This document shows positions 42,101 through 49,357 of a DNA stretch of 64,000 nt, one piece after another (the first letter of the stretch is position 1; every line of letters starts with the position of its first letter). Made by a program: the position numbers and the translations under genes. The stretch comes from Planctomycetota bacterium (GTDB lineage: Bacteria; Planctomycetota; UBA8742; UBA2392): assembly GCA_003576915.1 (NCBI GenBank), contig QEVF01000004.1, positions 1-64,000 on the forward strand. The letters are read 5' to 3'. The notes beneath the pieces were generated by a model. It ran no database searches. It was not told the origin of the DNA and worked only from the letters and a program-made list of their open reading frames with translations.

Positions 42101-44092
42101 GTCGCCGCGGGCAACACCTTCCAGGTCCGCCTTACGGCCGCAACCTACGGCTACAGCGGCACGACCTCCACCACCCTGCCTGCGCCGGCCTCAGGCTTCA
42201 CGGCCGGCGTGATCATTGCCGCGCCTACGCTGGTGTTTGCCGACAACAGCTCGGCGACTCAGGCCAACGCTTATCTCTCAGGCACCGACTTCGTGATCCA
42301 GCAGTTCACGGTGAACTATCCGGCCGGACCCAACAACACGCTGACCAGCATCACGGTGACTGCAAGCGGCACGGGCAACGACCTCAACGACTACGCCTCA
42401 GTGGCGCTGTACCGCGACGTCAACGCCAACGCCACCTATAACGTGGGCGTGGACGCGCTGGTCAACAGCGTGGCGGCCTTCAACGCCGACAACGGCACCC
42501 TGAACTTCACCCTCGCCGGTGCCGAGTCGCAGTTCACCGCCGGCCAGACCAAGCAGTACTTCATCGTGGTTGCCTTCAACAACAACGGCACCAACAACAC
42601 GACCTTCTCCACGCAGGTCACGGCAGCCTCAGGCCAGCTCACCGGCACCACCATCACCGGCATGCCCCAGCCCAGCAGCGGCCCGACCGCGGGCCTCCTG
42701 CTGCTGGCCAACAACCTCTCGGTTACCTTCAACGGCCCCGGCGCAGCCAGCACCGTCAACAACAACGCTCAGGGCACGAACAACGAGGGCCTGCTCCTGT
42801 TTGACTGCACGCTCAGTACGGTAGCCGGGTCCTGGACCGTCACCTCCCTGACCTTCACCGGCAAGGGCACTGCCAACCACCAGACGGCCTACAACTACCT
42901 GGCCCTCTTTGAGGACTCCAACGGCAACGGCACCTTTGACGGCGCCACGGGCGGCGACAACCTGGCCGTGGCGGCGGCGGGCGTAGCGTTCAATGCCAGC
43001 AACGAATACACCGCGGCGCTGACGAACAGCGCCTTCCCGCCCAGCACCACGCGCCGATTCTTCCTCGTGGGCAAGCTCGCGGGCACGGCTACCACGGGTC
43101 AGACCCTAAACGCCCAGCTCACGGGCCACGCTTCTACGCCCCCCTCGGGCGGACTGCTGATGGGTATTCCGACGAGCGACTCCACGGCGCTGATCATTGA
43201 TACGCCGGTACTTACCACGTTGAACTCGCCTTCGGCTCCGGCCACGGCGCTCCTGGAAGGCGGATCGGCCTTCAGCCACACCCTGGGCCTGTTCAACATG
43301 GTCGCCACCAACAACAATGTCACGGTCAACGGCGTCACCCTGACCACCATGGGCACCGGCGACTGGGTGAATGATCTCACCGCCAGCGGCGTCGAGCTTT
43401 ATCTGGACAACGGCAACGGCGTTTTCGACGGCGCGCCGACAGACACCCTGCTGTTCAGCGGCGCCGGCGCCAACGGCACCATGACCTGCACCTTCAGCAC
43501 GCCGGTCAACGTGGCCAACAACTCGACCTCCAGCGTCTGGATCCGCCTCAACGTCGCGGCCACGGCAGGAGCCAGCGTGCCCGAGACATTCATCGCCTCC
43601 ATCGCCAACGCCGGCGACGTCAACCTGACCGGCGGCACCTCCATCCTCGGCACCCCGGCGCCCGTGACCAACCAGCTCCGGGTCGTGATCTTCGCCGTCA
43701 CGAGCTTCTCGCCCACCTTTGACCTGCAGACCGGAGGCGCGGCCATCACCATCACCGGCAGCGGCTTCCTGGCGCCCCTGACGCTGACCATCGGCGGCGT
43801 GCTCTGCACCGGCACGCCGGTCATCGGCGCAGGCAACACCCAGATCACCGGCTTCGTCGTTCCGCCGGGCACCGGCAACGGAAAGGCCATCGTCCTGACC
43901 AACGGCCCCCTGGGCGCCAGGACGCTGACCCAGACCTTCAACTACGCGGGCGGCGCCACCATCGGCACCGGCCCCGGCGGCGGCGGCGGTGGCTGCTCGT
44001 CCGGCGATGAACCCGCGGGCATCACTTGGCTGGCTGCGCTGGCCCTGCTGGCTGTGGCAGCCCGCATGGGTCTGCGCGGGCGCAAGGCCTGA
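39137..44092 (+). CDS. Giant secreted repeat protein 2 with C-terminal sorting signal
   Basis: A 1651-residue paralogue of the preceding protein. The ATG at 39137 has GAGGT upstream and begins a clean signal peptide ending L-G-L-A20; an earlier start at 39080 would spoil it. The N-terminal T-W-N-G-G module and beta-rich region are followed by six, not eight, of the 155-residue units, with acidic loops such as R-D-A-N-S-N-G-N-Y-D and E-D-S-N-G-N-G-T-F-D. The TIG-like domain, poly-Gly, single Cys, hydrophobic helix and R-G-R-K-A tail are almost the same as in protein 1. The close match of the last units and C-termini points to a fairly recent tandem duplication, with loss or gain of two units. 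Confidence 0.85.
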   Translation: MLRNALLLLILALLAPLGLAQTTWNGGTSTNWGDAANWSAGVPTSATDAIISGTASTMPTINVTASCNSLTINSGATLTGSSLTLTVNGNWTNNGTYVPGTANVIFGGTATATVGGTSATSFYKVTVTKGALATTVTQNAAVTTTLAGTSDSLDIQVGTWVTNGQSLTVAGRVNSTGTASGELRVTVGGTVNLNNIYGWNLDYFTVQAGTVNISGLHEVVNSGHRCDFTGGVVNYTNTGTCLQLYTNNTGWGWYASGTAQVNIAGSINTNSTVFMQSSGSAIVRFTGATSTTVRLTTTSWSFVDLRIEKTGGASVTFTAGTSLTSNFSVTNLTVNAGAVLNLGGAFGAGFGFAFTNVTNNGTINQNSFLITQTGNFSNSGTFNGGTGTTTFGGTSTLTNTGTLNWYSVTINAGATVNGASTMNVMGNWTKNGTFNHSNGTVVFTSATTSVISGATNFFNFTCTTAGKQITFTAGTTQTISGTLTLTGTAATTVNLRSSATGTKWFINDAGNETCSYVNVQDSTATNAIVVYPGGVDNGNNTNWLFTADMQVAATAGTAQNVVATDTGPSGTGRSIGTFTITNTHATNAFTLNSITLEASGSGNDSNAYSEVRIFEDTTLDSVWNAGDTAYAGTFTAYPADNGTLTFTAAQNFPVGTSRRYFVVVKLGGTTLALNGHTFNTRVSNITTAGGGVGGVPSTVMNGLIVDGPELAVAASAGSAQNVYANSTGTGSNGISAGTFTITANAQGAATLNSITITASGTGNDSNAFSEVRLYEDTGGTAGSYDPGVDTPYGSAATAFPADNGSLTFSAVQNFTAGSSRRYFVVVKLNGSTLATPSQTFNFAVTDISVSAGVNKSGLGTPVMNGLVILAPAFTFADASPATQGTAYPSSGDYLLQKFTVNYAAGPNNSLTGLTVAASGSGNDSTGYASVRLYRDANSNGNYDAGVDTQVATQAAFSADNGTLNYTLTESFTAGATNTYFVIGEYNGTVAAGNTFQVRLTAATYGYSGTTSTTLPAPASGFTAGVIIAAPTLVFADNSSATQANAYLSGTDFVIQQFTVNYPAGPNNTLTSITVTASGTGNDLNDYASVALYRDVNANATYNVGVDALVNSVAAFNADNGTLNFTLAGAESQFTAGQTKQYFIVVAFNNNGTNNTTFSTQVTAASGQLTGTTITGMPQPSSGPTAGLLLLANNLSVTFNGPGAASTVNNNAQGTNNEGLLLFDCTLSTVAGSWTVTSLTFTGKGTANHQTAYNYLALFEDSNGNGTFDGATGGDNLAVAAAGVAFNASNEYTAALTNSAFPPSTTRRFFLVGKLAGTATTGQTLNAQLTGHASTPPSGGLLMGIPTSDSTALIIDTPVLTTLNSPSAPATALLEGGSAFSHTLGLFNMVATNNNVTVNGVTLTTMGTGDWVNDLTASGVELYLDNGNGVFDGAPTDTLLFSGAGANGTMTCTFSTPVNVANNSTSSVWIRLNVAATAGASVPETFIASIANAGDVNLTGGTSILGTPAPVTNQLRVVIFAVTSFSPTFDLQTGGAAITITGSGFLAPLTLTIGGVLCTGTPVIGAGNTQITGFVVPPGTGNGKAIVLTNGPLGARTLTQTFNYAGGATIGTGPGGGGGGCSSGDEPAGITWLAALALLAVAARMGLRGRKA

Positions 44093-44117
44093 AGCAGGCC
44101 CGCTGCAATGCGAAACC

Positions 44118-44151
44118 GCGGGGGCGCCCAGCGCCCCCGCGCTGTTACTTT
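44118..44151 (+). terminator. Terminator of giant repeat gene 2
   Basis: A 9-bp stem GCGGGGGCG/CGCCCCCGC with loop CCCAG, followed by GCTGTTACTTT. It resembles the terminator of gene 1. Confidence 0.85.
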
Positions 44152-44191
44152 GAGGGTTGCTTGTCGCGCGACCGTACCTAAAAGTGCCGAC

Positions 44192-44746
44192 ATGAGCCAA
44201 ACCCCGGCCCAGGAACAGAACTCGGGCAAAGCCGCACGCTACGCCCAGTTTGCCGCCACTACGGCCGGATTCCTCGTGTCCACCTATTTCGTTTCCACGG
44301 TGCTCTTTGACTGGGGCCCCCACCAGGACATCCCCGCCTGGGTCCGCTGGGCCGTGGGCGGCTTTGCCCTCCTGTTCACCCTTTCGGTCGTTGTAGGCCT
44401 GGCCTATGCCGCGTCGCGCGGCTACGCCTGGCTGGAGATCGAAGGCGAGGAGCTGTTGCTGTTCAAGAAGCAGGGCGGGCCCTGCGTGAAGCGAATCCAC
44501 CTGAGTGAAGTGAAGGCCGTGTCCCTGCGGCGCGACGACTGGGACGTGATCAGCAACGCGGAAGGCAGCGACCTGGAAGCCGTAGGGCTGCAGACGCCGT
44601 CGGAGCTTGCCGGGGCGGGACCGTCCCATGCCGAACTGGAGATCAAGGCCCAGGGCAAGGTGCTGGTCGTTCACTTTCAGGGGCGGGAGGCGGCCCAGGA
44701 GGCTGAGAAGCGGCTGAAATCAGCGGTCGACGGGCATTACCATTGA
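44192..44746 (+). CDS. Two-helix membrane protein with PH-like cytoplasmic domain
   Basis: A 184-residue protein. Helices lie near residues 22-40 and 52-74 (W-A-V-G-G-F-A-L-L-F-T-L-S-V-V-V). A beta-rich domain follows with L-E-I-E-G-E-E-L-L-L-F-K and I-H-L-S-E-V-K-A-V-S-L-R-R-D-D, typical of bacterial PH-like domains. No specific family or function was recognised. The frame opens at 44108 inside the preceding terminator, so the ATG at 44192 is taken as the start although no ribosome-binding site is evident. Confidence 0.65.
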   Translation: MSQTPAQEQNSGKAARYAQFAATTAGFLVSTYFVSTVLFDWGPHQDIPAWVRWAVGGFALLFTLSVVVGLAYAASRGYAWLEIEGEELLLFKKQGGPCVKRIHLSEVKAVSLRRDDWDVISNAEGSDLEAVGLQTPSELAGAGPSHAELEIKAQGKVLVVHFQGREAAQEAEKRLKSAVDGHYH

Positions 44747-44973
44747 AGTCTCAAGGGTGTTTGGCCGAAATCCAACGGGGCGTCTACGCAATCATGGCTA
44801 GTGGTTCCTAACTTGAAGCCCCCTGGGTTGGACCTGGCATGATGGCATAAACACTTTCAATGATTGAGGTTATGCTTCTGGTTAACGGTGGCATCAGTTT
44901 GCCGTTGACCCCTGAACGGAGCTCACTAAAGTCTGCCATTTACAAAACAGTCCAACGGGTGAAGTTGACGCAT

Positions 44974-44992
44974 CAGGGGAGTGTTGTCCCCT
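44974..44992 (+). other. Hairpin in the accD leader
   Basis: AGGGGA and TCCCCT with a GTGTTG loop form a 6-bp hairpin 28 bases before the accD start. No T-tract follows, so it is not a normal terminator. The rest of 44747-45019 shows nothing recognisable. Confidence 0.35.
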
Positions 44993-45019
44993 CCCTTTGG
45001 ACCGTCGAAAGGCCTGAAT

Positions 45020-45910
45020 ATGACGTGGTCACTGGGTAGCAAGCGAGGCGCGCCTGACGGCCTCTGGATGAAGTGCGAAGCTTGTGACAACCTGGTTTAC
45101 AAGAAGGTCGTAGAAGACGCCCACCATGTCTGCCCTGAGTGCGGCTTCCATTTCCGCATCAGCGCAGCCAAACGCATCGAATATCTGCTCGACGACGGTT
45201 CCTTCGTGGAGCACTTCAGCAACCTCGAAAGCGTTGACGCCCTGAATTTCAAGGGCCAGAAGAGCTACAAGGACAAGCTCCTCAAGGCCCAGAAGAACAC
45301 CGGCCAGCGGGAGGCTGCCGTTTTCGGAACGGGCGCCATTGCGGGCCAGAAGGTGGTCTTCGGCGTGATCGACGCCAACTTCATCATGGGCTCGATGGGC
45401 AGCGTCGTGGGTGAGAAAATCGCCCGCGGGGCCGAGCTGGCACGCAAGGAGAAGCTGCCTTTCATCGTGGTTTCGGGTTCCGGCGGCGGCGCTCGCATGG
45501 AAGAGGGCATCCTGAGTCTTTTCCAGATGGCCAAGACGAGCGCGGCCATCAAGCGCCTTCAGGATGCCGGAGGCATCTACATCGCCATTTTGACCAACGC
45601 CACCATGGGCGGGTCCATGGCCAGTTGGGCCAGTCTTGGCGATATCACCATTGCTGAGCCCAAGGCTCTTCTCGGCTTTGCGGGGCCCCGCGTCATCGCC
45701 CAGACCGTGCGCCAGGAGCTGCCGGCGGGTTTCCAGACGTCGGAATTCCTGCTGGATCATGGGTTTGTGGACATGGTCGTGGCCCGCAAGGAACTGCGCC
45801 AGAAGCTGATCAGCCTGCTGCGCTACACCTGCCGCGAAATGCCGGCCTTCGTCAAGCAGTCCGGCCGCCACACTTCGAAGGTCGAAGCTCCAAAAGTCGT
45901 AAGCCGGTAG
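45020..45910 (+). CDS. accD: Acetyl-CoA carboxylase carboxyltransferase subunit beta
   Basis: A 296-residue AccD. It moves the carboxyl group from carboxybiotin to acetyl-CoA, giving malonyl-CoA, together with AccA in the cytosol. The N-terminal zinc ribbon is C-E-A-C (residues 15-18) with C-P-E-C-G-F-H. The crotonase-like body has S-G-S-G-G-G-A-R-M-E-E-G and the P-x-A-L-L-G-F-A-G-P-R-V-I segment. Length is normal. The ATG at 45020 has GAAAGG upstream; an ATG-less extension to 44981 would cross the leader hairpin. accA is not in the window. Confidence 0.96.
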   Translation: MTWSLGSKRGAPDGLWMKCEACDNLVYKKVVEDAHHVCPECGFHFRISAAKRIEYLLDDGSFVEHFSNLESVDALNFKGQKSYKDKLLKAQKNTGQREAAVFGTGAIAGQKVVFGVIDANFIMGSMGSVVGEKIARGAELARKEKLPFIVVSGSGGGARMEEGILSLFQMAKTSAAIKRLQDAGGIYIAILTNATMGGSMASWASLGDITIAEPKALLGFAGPRVIAQTVRQELPAGFQTSEFLLDHGFVDMVVARKELRQKLISLLRYTCREMPAFVKQSGRHTSKVEAPKVVSR

Positions 45911-46052
45911 GCACTTGTGATTCTTGCACCGCCGGGCCAGTGGCCCGGCGGTATCCGTTTATGGGGACGCCGCGCCGTAACGCGGCCGCGGCGTTGACTC
46001 GCGGGCCTCTAAGAGGCAAAACCTCTGGCCTTCCATCGCAAAAGAGGCAGCA

Positions 46053-47150
46053 GTGAAAGAGACACCGCTCAAGGCCCAGCACGAGAAGCTTGGCGCACGC
46101 ATGGTTGATTTCGCGGGCTGGTACATGCCCGTGAGCTACAGCACCATCAAGGAAGAGCACCAGCGCGTGCGCACCAAGGTGGGGCTATTTGACGTCAGCC
46201 ACATGGGCCGCTACTGGATTTCCGGCAAGGACCACATCAAGTTCACGGACAAGGTCATCACCAACAGCCGCGCCGACATGAAGCCGGGGCAGATCCGCTA
46301 CTCGCTCATCTGTAACGGGCTGGGGGGCGCCCTGGATGACGTGCTGGTTTACAGCGGGGGCGATGAGTTCACCTTCTTCGTCGTCAACGCGGGCAATCGC
46401 GACAAGATCTGGGCCTGGTTTGAGCGCGAGCGCAAGGGCTTCAACGTCGAGATCAACGACCTGAGCGAGAAGTACGCCATGATCGCTCTGCAGGGCCCCA
46501 AGTCCAAGGATGTCCTGTCCAAGATCTCGGACCTCGACATCAAAGCCCTGAAATACTACCGCTTCACCCGCGCCACCGTGCTGGGTGAAACGGAAGTGCT
46601 GGTCAGCCGCACCGGTTACACCGGCGAAGACGGCTTTGAGCTGATCATGACCGCCAGGAACGCGGTGAAATTCTGGACGGACATTCTGGGCGTGGGCCAG
46701 AGCGTGGGCATCGGCCCCGCCGGCCTGGGAGCGCGCGACACGCTGCGCCTGGAGGCCGGCATGCCGCTGTACGGCCACGAACTCGAAGAATCCATCAGCC
46801 CCCTGGAGGCCGGCCTGGACTGGGCGGTGCGCCTGGACAAGGCAGACTTCGTGGGCAAGGCGGCCCTGGAAGATCAGAAGAAGCACGGCCTCAAGCAGAA
46901 GCTGGTGGGCTTGAACGTAGGCGGCAAGCGCATTCCGCGCCAGGGCCAGGAGGTTTTCAAGGACGGCAAGCCCGTGGGCAAGGTGGCCAGCGGCACCCAG
47001 GGTCTGTGGGTGGACAGCGTGATCGCCACGGCCTTCGTGCCCCCCAGCCTTTGCGGCATCGGCACCAAGCTGCAGGTGAAGTTCCGGGAGGACGCCTACG
47101 ACGCCATCGTGGTGCCCTTGCCCTTCTATACCAGGCCGGACAAGAAGTAG
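46053..47150 (+). CDS. gcvT: Glycine cleavage system T protein (aminomethyltransferase)
   Basis: A 365-residue GcvT. It takes the aminomethyl group from the lipoyl arm of GcvH and transfers the methylene group to tetrahydrofolate, releasing ammonia. Family stretches are D-F-A-G-W-Y-M-P-V near the N-terminus, D-V-S-H-M-G-R near 48, the R-T-G-Y-T-G-E-D-G-F-E folate-site segment near 188 and G-L-G-A-R-D-T-L-R-L-E-A-G-M near 228. The start is GTG at 46053 with AGAGG upstream. It leads the T-H-PA-PB gene set. Confidence 0.97.
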   Translation: MKETPLKAQHEKLGARMVDFAGWYMPVSYSTIKEEHQRVRTKVGLFDVSHMGRYWISGKDHIKFTDKVITNSRADMKPGQIRYSLICNGLGGALDDVLVYSGGDEFTFFVVNAGNRDKIWAWFERERKGFNVEINDLSEKYAMIALQGPKSKDVLSKISDLDIKALKYYRFTRATVLGETEVLVSRTGYTGEDGFELIMTARNAVKFWTDILGVGQSVGIGPAGLGARDTLRLEAGMPLYGHELEESISPLEAGLDWAVRLDKADFVGKAALEDQKKHGLKQKLVGLNVGGKRIPRQGQEVFKDGKPVGKVASGTQGLWVDSVIATAFVPPSLCGIGTKLQVKFREDAYDAIVVPLPFYTRPDKK

Positions 47151-47282
47151 AAGGCAGCCCGCTTCAAGGGGACCGGCGGCGCTTGCCGCCTGTCCCAGCT
47201 GAAAGCTGCACCTCGAGATTGGATTGGAACCAGGTTCGGGCGGCGCCCAGTCAGCGACCTCCCGGTTTTCGAAAGAACGAAC

Positions 47283-47684
47283 ATGGCTAACAGACCCAAA
47301 GAAGCCCGCTATCTTCCCACCCACGAATGGGGCCGTCTCGAGAAGGACGGCACCGTGACCGTCGGCATCACTGACTTCGCGGTGGACCAGCTCAACGACC
47401 TCACGTTTGTCGATTTCCGCAAGGAGAAGGGCGACAAGATCGAGAAGGGCGAGAGCTTCGGCGAGATCGAGTCCGTCAAGGCTGTCAGCGACATGTACTG
47501 CCCCGTCAGCGGCACGGTACTGGCGGTCAACAGCGATGTCAGCGCCAATGACTTCGAGGCGCTCAAGAAGGACGCCTTCGGCAAGGGCTGGCTGCTCAAG
47601 ATCAAGCCCTCCAACCCCAAAGAGCTCGACAGCGCCAAGAGCCTAGCCGACTACGAAAAACAGTTGGCATCGGAAGCCCACTAG
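47283..47684 (+). CDS. gcvH: Glycine cleavage system H protein
   Basis: A 133-residue GcvH, the shuttle that carries the aminomethyl group on a lipoyl arm between the P, T and L proteins. The lipoylated lysine is Lys66 in E-S-V-K-A-V-S-D-M. The T-H-E-W motif near residue 16 and the C-terminal domain are as usual. It follows gcvT after 132 bases and precedes repeat array B and gcvPA. Confidence 0.98.
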   Translation: MANRPKEARYLPTHEWGRLEKDGTVTVGITDFAVDQLNDLTFVDFRKEKGDKIEKGESFGEIESVKAVSDMYCPVSGTVLAVNSDVSANDFEALKKDAFGKGWLLKIKPSNPKELDSAKSLADYEKQLASEAH

Positions 47685-47698
47685 CCGCTGCGCGGCTT

Positions 47699-47855
47699 GA
47701 AGTCAGGAGTCAAGGGTCAGAGGTCAGATGGGCTGCAACTGACCGAAAACCTGCGGCACGACTTCGAGCCGGTGCGGCAACTTGAGTCGGCGTTGCCGCC
47801 GGTGCCGGGGAAGGCACTTCTGACCTCTGACTTCGAACCTCTGACCTCGAACTCC
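47699..47855. repeat. Inverted heptamer array, site B (between gcvH and gcvPA)
   Basis: The left arm at 47699-47726 has four 7-bp units of the type GAGGTCA. The right arm at 47814-47855 has six units of the reverse complement type TGACCTC, ending one base before the gcvPA ATG. The 87 bases between the arms hold no gene. gcvPA therefore has no ribosome-binding site. Confidence 0.9.
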
Positions 47856-47856
47856 T

Positions 47857-49260
47857 ATGCCGTTTATCCAGAACACAGACGCCGAGCGGCGTGAAATGCT
47901 CGCCGCCATCGGCGTCAAGTCCATCGACGACCTCTTTGCGGATGTTCCGGCCAACCTGCGCATCAACATGGCCGATGCCTCACGGCTCAAGCTGCCCAAG
48001 GGGCAGGGAGAACTTGAGGTCACGCGACACATCGAGGGCCTGCTGGCAAAAACGAAGAACGCCGGCGACTACGCCTTCTTCCGCGGCGGCGGCATCTACA
48101 ACCATTTCGTCAGCACGGTCGTCGATCACATCGCGCTGTTCGATTCCAGCTTCATCACGGCCTACACGCCCTATCAGCCTGAATGCTCCCAGGGCACCCT
48201 CACTTTCATCTTCGAGTTCCAGAGCAGCATCTGCGCGCTGACGGGCCTCGAGGTCGCCAACGCCAGCATGTACGACGGCGCCTCGGCCCTTGCCGAAGCC
48301 ATGATGATGGGCAAGCACGTCGCCGAGGACAAGTGGCGCAAGGAAGAGCGCAATACCTTCGTGCTCGCCGGGGCGCACAACCCCGAATATGAGCAGGTCG
48401 TACGCACCTACGCCGACGTCGCCGGTCTCAAGGTCGTCAACGTGCCCGCGGGCGCTGACGGCCGCATTGACCAGGACGCCCTCAAAAAAGCCCTGACGCG
48501 CAAGGTCTTTGCCGTAGCCGCGCAGTCGCCCAATTATCTGGGCGTGATCGAAGACCTGGACGCCGTCAACGCGGCGCGCAAGGAGAGCGAAGCTCTGTTC
48601 GTGCACTGCACCACAGAACCCATGAGCCTGGCGTTGCTCCAGACTCCGGGCGAAGCAGGCGCTGACATCGCCGTCGGCGAAGGCCAGCCCCTGGGCAATC
48701 ATCAGTTCCTGGGCGGCCCAGCCTTTGGCTACTTTGCGGCGCGCAAAGAGCACCTGCGCAAGATGCCCGGCCGCATTGTCAGCGAGACCGTGGACAAGAA
48801 CGGCAAGCGCGCCTTTGCCCTGGCCCTGGCGACGCGCGAGCAGCACATCCGCCGCGAGAAGGCGACGTCGAACATCTGCACCAATCAGTCGCTCTGCGCC
48901 CTTCGCGCCCTGATTCACCTCGCCGCCTGGGGCAAGAACGGCTTTGTCGAACTGGCGGAGCACACCGTCGCCAAGACCCAGTACGCCATCAAGAAACTTG
49001 GCGCCGTCGATGGCGTGAAGCTGGTCTATCCGAACAGCCCCGTGTTCAACGAGTTCGTAATTCAGGCGGCCCCAGGCCTCGAAAAGAAGCTGCTCAAGAA
49101 GAAGATCCTGGGGGGCCTGCCGCTTGACAAGTACGGCAAGGGGCGCAAAGGCCAGTATCTCGTCGCCATCACCGAGGTGACCACGAAGGCGCAAATTGAC
49201 GCCTACGCGGCGGCGCTGGCCGAGGCGCTCAAGGGAAAGGCAGTCGCCTCAGCGAAGTAG
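47857..49260 (+). CDS. gcvPA: Glycine dehydrogenase (decarboxylating) subunit 1
   Basis: A 467-residue GcvPA, the N-terminal half of the P protein, which with GcvPB decarboxylates glycine and loads the aminomethyl group on GcvH. Family features are the M-P-F-I-Q-N-T start, F-L-G-A-G-x-Y replaced here by F-F-R-G-G-G-I-Y-N-H near residue 75, T-P-Y-Q-P-E-C-S-Q-G-T near 105 and N-A-S-M-Y-D-G-A-S-A near 134. The C-terminal T-S-N-I-C-T-N-Q-S-L segment is also typical. The ATG directly follows repeat array B and has no Shine-Dalgarno sequence. Confidence 0.96.
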   Translation: MPFIQNTDAERREMLAAIGVKSIDDLFADVPANLRINMADASRLKLPKGQGELEVTRHIEGLLAKTKNAGDYAFFRGGGIYNHFVSTVVDHIALFDSSFITAYTPYQPECSQGTLTFIFEFQSSICALTGLEVANASMYDGASALAEAMMMGKHVAEDKWRKEERNTFVLAGAHNPEYEQVVRTYADVAGLKVVNVPAGADGRIDQDALKKALTRKVFAVAAQSPNYLGVIEDLDAVNAARKESEALFVHCTTEPMSLALLQTPGEAGADIAVGEGQPLGNHQFLGGPAFGYFAARKEHLRKMPGRIVSETVDKNGKRAFALALATREQHIRREKATSNICTNQSLCALRALIHLAAWGKNGFVELAEHTVAKTQYAIKKLGAVDGVKLVYPNSPVFNEFVIQAAPGLEKKLLKKKILGGLPLDKYGKGRKGQYLVAITEVTTKAQIDAYAAALAEALKGKAVASAK

Positions 49261-49336
49261 GTTCCAGGTTTCAGGTTCAAGGTTCAAGGGACCTGCAATT
49301 CCCTGAAGCCTGAAACCTAGAACCTGAAACCTAATC
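49260..49336. repeat. Inverted heptamer array, site C (between gcvPA and gcvPB)
   Basis: The left arm at 49260-49287 has units GGTTCCA, GGTTTCA and two GGTTCAA. The right arm at 49302-49336 has units such as CCTGAAA and CCTAGAA. The short centre contains AGGGA/TCCCT. The array starts at the last base of the gcvPA stop codon. Degenerate units continue in phase to the gcvPB ATG at 49358. Confidence 0.92.
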
Positions 49337-49357
49337 CAGAATTCAACCGAGTAACCC

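Noticed and set aside
46053..47282. Glycine riboswitch before the gcv genes
   Set aside because: No tandem aptamer-like GGAGAG/CCGAAGG pattern was found before gcvT or between gcvT and gcvH.
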